Assembly: GCA_036351335.1 (NCBI GenBank)
Contig: JAZBOW010000323.1
Location: 1-5,679, forward strand
Direction: 5' to 3'
Source: UBA4459 sp036351335
Lineage (GTDB): Bacteria; Bacteroidota; Bacteroidia; Bacteroidales; F082
Length of the DNA: 5,679 nt
Made by a program: the position numbers and the translations under genes. Below the pieces are notes generated by a model. The model was not told where the DNA came from. It did not search any database and saw only the letters and a program-made list of their open reading frames with translations. Within the stretch, counting starts at the first letter, position 1. Every line of letters starts with the position of its first letter. This document shows, in pieces, positions 1 through 5,606 of this stretch.

Positions 1-50
1 ATGTGAATGATGGCGTTTAAATCGTTAACCGCTTCTTTGGTGATATTCAT
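1..50 (-). CDS. tig: Trigger factor (N-terminal fragment, cut by window edge)
   Basis: An ATG at 50-48 on the minus strand opens a frame that stays open to the window edge and encodes MNITKEAVNDLNAIIH. This matches the usual opening of Bacteroidota trigger factor: M-N/D-I/V-T-x-E, then a short spacer, then a LNA-I/V strand that starts the ribosome-binding domain. Trigger factor is the ribosome-bound chaperone and peptidyl-prolyl isomerase that meets nascent chains at the exit tunnel. Only 16 full codons are visible, so the call rests on that pattern alone. No Shine-Dalgarno sequence precedes the start, as is common in this phylum. The gene lies 27 bases downstream of tRNA-Leu on the same strand and may be reached by readthrough from it. 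An unrelated gene with a similar first stretch cannot be excluded. Confidence 0.5.
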   Translation of the reverse strand, partial: MNITKEAVNDLNAIIH

Positions 51-77
51 TAAATGTAGCTTTTATTCAAAAAAAAG

Positions 78-159
78 TGCGGATGAAGGGACTCGAACCC
101 CCACGCCTCGCGGCACTAGATCCTAAGTCTAGCGCGTCTACCAATTTCGCCACATCCGC
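78..159 (-). tRNA. tRNA-Leu (anticodon TAG)
   Basis: A complete class II tRNA of 82 bases. The acceptor stem pairs GCGGATG (159-153) with CATCCGC (85-79) perfectly, with A78 as discriminator base. The D-arm has the 3-bp GCG/CGC stem. The anticodon stem is CTAGA/TCTAG around the loop CTTAGGA, which places anticodon TAG at 125-123, reading CUA and, by wobble, other CUN leucine codons. The extra arm folds as GCC-GCGA-GGC, the long variable arm expected of leucine tRNAs. The T-arm has the loop TTCGAGT and two G-U pairs at its outer end. CCA is not encoded: the discriminator is followed by C and then eight T, so CCA must be added by the nucleotidyltransferase. It has its own promoter candidate upstream and lies just ahead of the probable tig gene. 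Confidence 0.97.
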
Positions 160-185
160 ATTTTTCTGTCGTTAAAACAGGGCTG

Positions 186-193
186 CAAATATA
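186..193 (-). promoter_or_regulatory. -7 promoter element of tRNA-Leu
   Basis: The minus strand reads TATATTTG at 193-186, an exact match to the Bacteroidota -7 consensus TAnnTTTG. If the last G is at -7, transcription starts near 179, giving a leader of about 20 bases before the mature 5' end at 159. I see no clear TTG/TTTG -33 element at the usual 17-23 base spacing, so the upstream half is weak. The same octamer stands ahead of tRNA-His at the other end of the window. Confidence 0.6.
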
Positions 194-260
194 CTACTTA
201 TTTTAAATAAACAGAGGTATTGAAAAAGAGATTGTAAGCAATTTCCTGTGGCAAGATATA

Positions 261-1592
261 CTATTCAACAATAGATGCAAGCGCTTTTATAATGGCTTGA
301 TGCTCAGCTTGAGTCTGCATCATTTGCTGCTTCTTCTTGCTGAATAATCGGTATATTTTCCAATCTTTCTTATTCGAACTGAAGCAGGAAGTATAATGCC
401 ATGTAAAAATACCACTCAAGGGAATGCTAAAAAAATAGATTGTCACCCATAGCCAATTCTGAATAAAAAGCATGAAAACTAGTGTCTGGATGATATTAAA
501 CAAAGGGAAAGCGACCAACGATACTACAAAAGAAAATGAGCTTTTAAATTGGGGGTCTTTTATTTTACCTGCCGCCCATTTCGAAAGTTGATACGGAAGG
601 ATGTTATTTGCCAAACCGTATATGAAGATAGGAGAAAAGAGCATGAGCCAAAATGATTTGTTGAATAGCAGCAATACATTCTTTTCCCTGATAGGTTCAG
701 ATACATCAAGTTTAATATCCTGCAATTTTAGTTTGTAATTTTTGACCTTCTCATTTAGTATTGCAATTCTCTCAGGTGCTTCATTGAGCGTTTTCTGCAA
801 ACGCTTTACAATGTGCTGTTGGAATAGCAATGCGTCTTTTCCGGTATTCTTTGATGCGGCTGCATACATGGTTCTGGCATCATTAAACAGTTCATAATAA
901 TCTTCTGTTTCAATGTCTACAATGAGGGGCTTAATGTGTGAAGAAAGCTCATCCTTAATTGCATTAATGGCAATCGCCGGATTTTTTTTATATGCCTCAT
1001 AATGGTTACTCACCGGAACAGGTTTGCCGAAATTCAGTGTCAATTTGCTACGAAATGCCTGGTAATTCTCGTAATCTATCCCTACAGGGACAATATGAAT
1101 ATCCAAGCCGTAATTGTTGGCTTCCTCAGTTTGAAAAGCTATACGTGCGAAACCTTTTTTCAAAGGTCTTAAACGTCTTACACCTGCATGGTTGCCTTCG
1201 GGGAGAATGACCAATGTGCATTTTTCATTGGTAATGACGTCCGTGGTTTTTTGGAAAATTTCCTTATTCTTCTTGAGTAACTCATACCCATCTCGGATGC
1301 GATATATAGGCAATATTTTTAAGAAATATAGAATGGATGCGATTGTAGGTTTTTTAAAAATATCGGAACGGGCAAGAAACACGGTCCTTCTTTCAATTGT
1401 GCATAGTATAGCCAGTGCATCCATTAAGGCATTCTGGTGATTTGGAGTAAAGATCAAATGGCCTTTTTCAGGAATATTTTGAATGTTTAAAATTTCAATA
1501 TTCCTGTAAAATATTTTGTTATGCCAGAAATCAACCCAAACCTTTAATAAACTATAAAAGAAAGATTTTTTTTCGATGTTCTTAATGCCCAT
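261..1592 (-). CDS. PlsC-type glycerolipid acyltransferase with C-terminal membrane domain
   Basis: A 443-residue member of the PlsC/LPLAT acyltransferase superfamily, which transfers acyl groups to glycerol-3-phosphate or lysophospholipid at the inner membrane. Motif I is NHQNALMD at residues 51-58 (H52, D58 catalytic by analogy). Motif II is the R-I-R-D-G region near 98-102. Motif III is LPEGNHA at 130-136, in place of the usual FPEGTRS. Motif IV is IVPVG at 167-171. The His-Asp spacing is HX5D, not the common HX4D, as I recall from the yeast Gat1/Sct1-like glycerol-3-phosphate acyltransferases. Beyond the catalytic half lies a charged helical stretch (about 260-295) and hydrophobic segments near 306-330, 353-378 and 380-399, making it longer than a minimal PlsC of about 240 residues. 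The ATG at 1592 is 12 bases after the transporter stop, so the two are probably cotranscribed. No Shine-Dalgarno sequence is visible. The exact acyl acceptor is unknown. Confidence 0.88.
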   Translation of the reverse strand: MGIKNIEKKSFFYSLLKVWVDFWHNKIFYRNIEILNIQNIPEKGHLIFTPNHQNALMDALAILCTIERRTVFLARSDIFKKPTIASILYFLKILPIYRIRDGYELLKKNKEIFQKTTDVITNEKCTLVILPEGNHAGVRRLRPLKKGFARIAFQTEEANNYGLDIHIVPVGIDYENYQAFRSKLTLNFGKPVPVSNHYEAYKKNPAIAINAIKDELSSHIKPLIVDIETEDYYELFNDARTMYAAASKNTGKDALLFQQHIVKRLQKTLNEAPERIAILNEKVKNYKLKLQDIKLDVSEPIREKNVLLLFNKSFWLMLFSPIFIYGLANNILPYQLSKWAAGKIKDPQFKSSFSFVVSLVAFPLFNIIQTLVFMLFIQNWLWVTIYFFSIPLSGIFTWHYTSCFSSNKKDWKIYRLFSKKKQQMMQTQAEHQAIIKALASIVE

Positions 1593-1604
1593 ATAATTTG
1601 AAGA

Positions 1605-2573
1605 TTATGTGCTTGCTTTTCGTAGACCGAAATTGAAATTGGTCCAAAGACCGGCAATGCCTAGCCCGGCAAGAATATGCCAGATACCCCACCATGCTGC
1701 TATTATAGCCATACCTCCCAATTCCATTTCTGGCGGAAATATTTTAGGATTGAAGATTAGCACCAGCGCCAATCCTGAATTTTGAATGCCTGTTTCAATA
1801 GAAATGGTTTTCCGGTCTTCAAGTGGCCTTTTAAAAATTGTGCCCATCAAATAGCCCGAGCCTAGAGCCAAAGCATTGTGAAGTAAAACGATCAGAAAAA
1901 CATATTCAATAGCACCTAAAAAATGATCGAAGTTGTTGGCCAGCGCCATAACGACGATAGCAACAAAGATTAATATGGAAAGCCTTTTAATATGCCTGAC
2001 AATCTTTAATGTAAATACAGGAAATTTAGTATTTATGAGGATGCCTAGTATCAAAGGTATTCCAAGAAGAATAAAAACCGTCTGATACATTTGGAAAGCA
2101 TCAATTTCAATTGGTCTAATAAGTGTATTTGCATTAGCCTGCGAATAGAAGTTGACAGCCATTTTGCCCCAAAAAGCGAAGTTTAAAGGAGTTAGGAAAA
2201 TTGCTAATAAAGTAGCAATAGCTGTTAAACTAACGGACAAAGCCACATTGGCTTTCGCTAGGGAAGAAATAAAATTTGAAATATTTCCTCCTGGGCAAGC
2301 GGCAACTAATATCATCCCAAGTGCCATTGTGGGCGACAGAAAACGGTTTAAAGAGATTACCAGTAAAAAAGTAAGAAAAGGCAGTAAAATAAATTGAGAA
2401 AAAGCACCAATGATAGCGGACTTTGGGTGAAGCAATATTTTCTTAAAATGATCAAGCTTAATTTCGAGCGCTACTCCAAACATAATAAATGCCAGCGCAA
2501 TGTTCAGCATGTGTAAGCTCTCGGGACTGAAATTTAATCGGACATGGTCAAGAGCTGCTAAAGTTTCCTGCAT
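1605..2573 (-). CDS. Bile acid:sodium symporter (SBF/BASS) family transporter
   Basis: A 322-residue inner-membrane protein of the SBF (BASS) family, whose members take up organic anions with sodium. Length and layout fit the roughly 10-helix fold. The first helix holds FIMFGVALEI (29-38). The first crossover region has CPGGNISN (93-100), with S99 and N100. S114 and T117 lie in the following helix. The second crossover has IETGIQNSG (259-267), with E260, Q264 and N265. In characterised family members these Glu, Gln, Asn and Ser/Thr positions bind the two sodium ions, so the protein looks competent for sodium coupling. Substrate cannot be read from sequence: bile acids are unlikely in a free-living bacterium, and keto acids, pantoate-like acids or sterol-like compounds are all possible. 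It is the first gene of a probable two-gene unit with the acyltransferase. The ATG at 2573 has no Shine-Dalgarno sequence. The next Met (residue 22) would cut into the first hydrophobic region, so the longer start is preferred. Confidence 0.92.
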   Translation of the reverse strand: MQETLAALDHVRLNFSPESLHMLNIALAFIMFGVALEIKLDHFKKILLHPKSAIIGAFSQFILLPFLTFLLVISLNRFLSPTMALGMILVAACPGGNISNFISSLAKANVALSVSLTAIATLLAIFLTPLNFAFWGKMAVNFYSQANANTLIRPIEIDAFQMYQTVFILLGIPLILGILINTKFPVFTLKIVRHIKRLSILIFVAIVVMALANNFDHFLGAIEYVFLIVLLHNALALGSGYLMGTIFKRPLEDRKTISIETGIQNSGLALVLIFNPKIFPPEMELGGMAIIAAWWGIWHILAGLGIAGLWTNFNFGLRKAST

Positions 2574-2610
2574 CTATAAAAGAATTGATAACATCATTTA
2601 CTGAAAGTGG

Positions 2611-2618
2611 CGAATATA
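2611..2618 (-). promoter_or_regulatory. Candidate -7 element for the symporter-acyltransferase unit
   Basis: The minus strand reads TATATTCG at 2618-2611, one mismatch from TAnnTTTG, followed by CC as at tRNA-His. With the last G at -7, transcription would start near 2604 and leave a leader of about 31 bases before the ATG at 2573. No TTG lies at a normal -33 distance: the nearest are about 11 and 26 bases upstream. It is therefore a modest candidate. Confidence 0.35.
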
Positions 2619-2712
2619 CAAATTATGGTCAAATGTCATCATATCAATAAAATTGAATGTGTATAAATAAAGAAAATGAAGAAAAATAACATATCTGACA
2701 ACGCTAAAACTT

Positions 2713-2720
2713 TATTTTTG
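2713..2720 (+). promoter_or_regulatory. Candidate -7 promoter element for the outer-membrane protein gene
   Basis: TATTTTTG is an exact TAnnTTTG match. It is followed by CCGTTCC, which nearly repeats the CCGTCCC after the tRNA-His -7 element. Start of transcription would fall near 2727, leaving about 46 bases to the ATG at 2773. No convincing -33 TTG is present at 17-23 bases. The element sits in the divergent region between the symporter and this gene, about 95 bases from the minus-strand candidate. Confidence 0.5.
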
Positions 2721-2761
2721 CCGTTCCTATCAAGTAAAGCATTTTGTGTTTAAAAAACTAT

Positions 2762-2767
2762 GGAGAG
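2762..2767 (+). promoter_or_regulatory. Ribosome binding site deciding the start at 2773
   Basis: GGAGAG lies with its GGAG core 7 bases before the ATG at 2773, a good Shine-Dalgarno position. The longer in-frame GTG start at 2746 has only T-rich sequence before it. This favours the ATG, although many Bacteroidota genes do not depend on a Shine-Dalgarno sequence. Confidence 0.55.
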
Positions 2768-2772
2768 TTAAG

Positions 2773-4275
2773 ATGGGCAAAAGAGTAGCTGCCATTTTGT
2801 GTTTGGGGGTATTGCTATTGCATAAAGTTGGCGTTTCGCAAGAAATGCTTGGCGTTACTTTAGGAAATTATAGTGGAGTGAGCAGTATTTTGGTAAATCC
2901 TGCCATGATAGCCAATACAAGATATTATCTCGATATAAACCTAGCTTCGGCTGACGTGTTTGTCCGCAATAATTTCGCCTACATTCCTTCTTCTGACGCG
3001 AGCATTTACAGCCTGATAAGGGATCGGGATAATTTGCCTACTTATGGCCCTAATAATGATGTGAATTTTGAACATTACGATAATAAAGACCTGAAATTCG
3101 CAACGATCAGCACCAAAGTGATGGGGCCGTCAGCAATGCTGCAACTTGGGAAACATGCTTTTGCTTTGAGCAGTTCTGCTCATGTGTTCACGTCAGCCAA
3201 CCGTATTCCTTACGAAATGCCTTTATTTGGTTATTACGGTATGGATACGGCCTTTCTGCATAATATTAATTATAAAGATTATGATATAGATGCGAATACA
3301 GCAGCATGGATGGATGTGGGTCTTTCTTACGCATATACCGCTTATGAATACCTAGATCAGAAAATTACTGTTGGAGCCACTTTAAAATACATTTGGGCTT
3401 ATGCAGGTGTCTATGCCGAAAGCAGTAATGCTGACTATATTGTGTTGAATGATAGCACGATGAACATCAAAAACCTGAATGCCACAACGGGTTATGCGGT
3501 TCCGGTGGATTATTCGGGGGGTGATCAATTATTTAACAATCCATTTTTTAAAGGTCATGGATTTGGGATGGATCTTGGTGTAGTTTACGTGAAAAAGAAA
3601 AAAATCGATACAGAACGATGGAATAGCTTATGTGAGCAGGAGTTTGATGACTACGTATTCCGTCTTGGGGTTTCAGTACTGGATATAGGAAACATTAGTT
3701 TTAAGGACAATGCTGAATTAAGAAGCTATGAGGATGCGCAGAAATATTGGGTGGATTACGACACGATGGGCTTTACAAGTATAAATGACCTATTCGTGGG
3801 ACTAGACGATGTTTTCGATCAATCATCTCTTCAGGCAAATAAGTTTAAAATAGGCTTGCCCACTGCTGTGAGTGTTCAGGCAGATTATAACATCCACAAG
3901 AACTTTTATGCGGCTGGATACTGGATACATCCACTACGTTTAAACAGCCATACCATGAGACGTCCGGCACAGATTGCGATTGTGCCCCGTTATGAAACGA
4001 AGTACTTTGAAGTCAGCCTGCCCATTTCCGTTTACGAATACAGGTATCCCAGGGTAGGATTATCAGCACGTTTTTGGTTTTTCACAATAGGCACAGAACG
4101 GCTTGGCACCTGGCTGGGAATTTCGGATCTGAATGGTCTCGATATTTACGCCTCCATTAAATTCGGTTTTGGGAAAGGGAATTGCCGTATACGTTTTAAG
4201 AGTGCCTGTATAGATGATAATTCCGGCAGGAAAAGGAAAAGCAAGAGCAACTACAACAAGAATATTATTTTCTAA
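2773..4275 (+). CDS. DUF5723-like outer-membrane beta-barrel protein
   Basis: A 500-residue exported protein of unknown role, probably an outer-membrane beta-barrel. Residues 1-22 form a signal peptide: basic MGKR, hydrophobic VAAILCLGVLLLH, and a likely cut near VGVS-QE. The mature N-terminus has GNYSGVSSILVNPA (31-44), a pattern I associate with Bacteroidota DUF5723 proteins (glycine/asparagine-rich start ending in NPA). Alternating hydrophobic and aromatic strands follow, including YVFRLGVSVLDIGNISF (294-310), typical of barrel strands in that family, and closing strands near 409-468. A basic tail (about 469-500) follows the last obvious strand and ends in Phe. PorP/SprF-like proteins share the general look, but the NPA context fits DUF5723 better. 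The ATG at 2773 is chosen because of its ribosome binding site; a GTG at 2746 would add nine residues to the signal peptide. The gene stands alone on the plus strand, converging on the permease gene with stop codons that overlap. No substrate or partner can be inferred. Confidence 0.75.
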   Translation: MGKRVAAILCLGVLLLHKVGVSQEMLGVTLGNYSGVSSILVNPAMIANTRYYLDINLASADVFVRNNFAYIPSSDASIYSLIRDRDNLPTYGPNNDVNFEHYDNKDLKFATISTKVMGPSAMLQLGKHAFALSSSAHVFTSANRIPYEMPLFGYYGMDTAFLHNINYKDYDIDANTAAWMDVGLSYAYTAYEYLDQKITVGATLKYIWAYAGVYAESSNADYIVLNDSTMNIKNLNATTGYAVPVDYSGGDQLFNNPFFKGHGFGMDLGVVYVKKKKIDTERWNSLCEQEFDDYVFRLGVSVLDIGNISFKDNAELRSYEDAQKYWVDYDTMGFTSINDLFVGLDDVFDQSSLQANKFKIGLPTAVSVQADYNIHKNFYAAGYWIHPLRLNSHTMRRPAQIAIVPRYETKYFEVSLPISVYEYRYPRVGLSARFWFFTIGTERLGTWLGISDLNGLDIYASIKFGFGKGNCRIRFKSACIDDNSGRKRKSKSNYNKNIIF

Positions 4276-5495
4276 TCATTTTCAATTCTTACGTCCAGCG
4301 CGTCTCGTAAGGCATTTCCTAGCAGCATAAAAGCCAATACCAGGATAATAATGGCCACACCGGGCATTATGGCCAGGTAAGCAGAATCAAGGATGATAAA
4401 ACTATAATATTCCTTGATCATACTACCCCAGGATGGCATTGGTGGTTGCACACCGACACCCAGGAAACTTAAGCCGGCCTCAATGAGAATGGCCGAGGCA
4501 AAATTGGCAGCGGAAATCACGATTACAGGGCTTAAAATATTGGGCAATATGTGTTTGGCTATGATGCGGGTATTTGAAAAGCCCAGCGCGAAGCCTGCTT
4601 CCACAAACTCTTTTTCACGTATGCTGATAATCTGACCGCGTACTACACGCGCTACTTCTACCCACATGGTGAGGCCCACAGCGACAAAAACCTGCCAGAA
4701 ACCCCTTCCAAGAGCGAAGGTAATAGCAATGACCAATAACAAAGTGGGAATGGACCATACTACATTGATGAACCACACGATCACATCATCTACCCGACCA
4801 CGGAAGAAACCAGAAATGGCACCGAAAAAAATACCCACGATCAATGAAATGCTTACAGAAATAAAGCCGACCGACAAGCTCACCCTGGCGCCGATAACCA
4901 GGCGGCTCAACAGATCCCTTCCGAATTGATCTGTACCCAGCCAATACCTTTTTTTTATCAAATGGTCATCCTTCACGTTTTGTTGCAGGGAAGTAATGGA
5001 AGTTTCTTTTCTTTCGCCATCTATCAAATGATATATTATCTCTTTTTTATCAGCATGATAACTTTCACTTATGATCGGGTAGACTATATCAGGAAGACTG
5101 AATGCTGCCTTCGCACCGGATTGATCAGGGTCGAACAGGGTGAGATGAACCTGGTCATCCACAAAGCGAACTTCCTTTTCATACGGTATATATTGGTAGT
5201 TATCTTCAGCGCCAAATAACATTTTTGCAACCCACGAAGTATGCAGGTATGGCGAATTCTTCCTGACTTTTAACATGGCAGATGAAAAACCCGGCTTTTG
5301 AGTGCTGATCTCCAATATCTGGGAATTAGCATAAGGCGTTGTATCGGGGGTGAGCAGGTAGCCTAAAAAAGCGATTACAATGGAAAGCAAAATGATCAGT
5401 AGGGATGCAACCCCAACTTTATTTTTCAAAAAACGGTGCCATGCCAGTTTTGACAGGGAGCCGGATGCCACATATTTCTTTTTTCTGAAAAACAT
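4272..5495 (-). CDS. ABC transporter permease, OppC/DppC family
   Basis: A 407-residue inner-membrane permease of the peptide/nickel importer type (BPD_transp_1 fold). The short basic N-terminus leads into the first membrane helix at about 29-49. LGTDQFGRDLLSR (186-198) is the hallmark that precedes the permease domain. Further helices fall near 203-228, 237-260, 265-285, 320-345 and 372-395. The EAA loop, which docks on the ATPase, is at about 299-319: E299, A300, G305, H315 and LPN at 317-319. LSFLGVGVQPPMPSWG (342-357) is another family signature. Classic OppC is about 300 residues. The extra length is a region of about 130 residues (51-183) between helix 1 and LGTD, predicted to face the periplasm. 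No OppB, ATPase or binding-protein gene adjoins it. The ATG at 5495 is the only upstream start, since an in-frame stop lies at 5537-5535. The stop TAG overlaps the TAA of the convergent gene. Confidence 0.92.
   Translation of the reverse strand: MFFRKKKYVASGSLSKLAWHRFLKNKVGVASLLIILLSIVIAFLGYLLTPDTTPYANSQILEISTQKPGFSSAMLKVRKNSPYLHTSWVAKMLFGAEDNYQYIPYEKEVRFVDDQVHLTLFDPDQSGAKAAFSLPDIVYPIISESYHADKKEIIYHLIDGERKETSITSLQQNVKDDHLIKKRYWLGTDQFGRDLLSRLVIGARVSLSVGFISVSISLIVGIFFGAISGFFRGRVDDVIVWFINVVWSIPTLLLVIAITFALGRGFWQVFVAVGLTMWVEVARVVRGQIISIREKEFVEAGFALGFSNTRIIAKHILPNILSPVIVISAANFASAILIEAGLSFLGVGVQPPMPSWGSMIKEYYSFIILDSAYLAIMPGVAIIILVLAFMLLGNALRDALDVRIEND
4288..4311 (+). terminator. Weak hairpin after the outer-membrane protein gene
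   Basis: CTTACG (4288-4293) and CGTAAG (4306-4311) form a perfect 6-bp stem around a 12-base loop, 12 bases after the plus-strand stop codon and inside the permease coding region. It is not followed by a real T-tract (GCATTTCCT), so intrinsic termination is doubtful. It is listed because the convergent genes leave no other place for a terminator. It may simply be coding sequence that pairs by chance. Confidence 0.2.
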
Positions 5496-5502
5496 AGGGA
5501 AC

Positions 5503-5510
5503 CAAAGGTA
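5503..5510 (-). promoter_or_regulatory. Candidate -7 element of the permease gene, leaderless position
   Basis: The minus strand reads TACCTTTG at 5510-5503, an exact TAnnTTTG match. Only seven bases separate its last G from the A of the start codon at 5495. With that G at -7, transcription would begin at the base before the ATG or at the ATG itself, so the mRNA would be leaderless or nearly so. No TTG -33 element is found at the right distance upstream. Confidence 0.4.
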
Positions 5511-5565
5511 TAAAAACCCTTGAATAATGGGCTTTTAAAATGATACAGTGAATTTGATTTTTTGA

Positions 5566-5595
5566 TTTGAAAAATTGAAATTTGTTGTATATTTG
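5566..5595 (+). promoter_or_regulatory. Promoter of tRNA-His
   Basis: TTTG at 5566-5569 and TATATTTG at 5588-5595 are separated by 18 bases, matching the Bacteroidota -33/-7 promoter arrangement. A second TTTG at 5561-5564 would give 23 bases. With the last G at -7, transcription starts near 5602, leaving a leader of only about five bases before the mature tRNA. This is the strongest promoter match in the window. Confidence 0.7.
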
Positions 5596-5606
5596 CCGTC
5601 CCAAAT

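Noticed and set aside
166..180. Short hairpin CTGT/ACAG in the tRNA-Leu leader.
   Set aside because: A 4-bp stem with a 7-base loop is too weak to be called a structure and has no neighbouring signal.
992..1440. Plus-strand open frames opposite the acyltransferase gene.
   Set aside because: They lie wholly antisense to a gene with clear catalytic motifs, overlap each other, and show no recognisable protein features.
4414..5219. Plus-strand open frames opposite the permease gene, and one opposite the symporter at 2152-2397.
   Set aside because: Antisense shadows of strongly conserved membrane-protein genes. Their residue composition reflects the opposite-strand codons.
5512..5536. Imperfect inverted repeat AAAA-A-CCC / GGG-C-TTTT with a 9-base loop, possible terminator or operator between the permease and tRNA-His.
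   Set aside because: Only 3 GC pairs with an A-C mismatch, no gene end on either strand leads into it, and AT-rich intergenic DNA gives such pairings by chance.
5419..5604. A minus-strand frame of 61 codons overlapping the permease start and the tRNA-His promoter.
   Set aside because: It runs in another frame through the permease N-terminus and across promoter sequence, with no conserved features or ribosome binding site.
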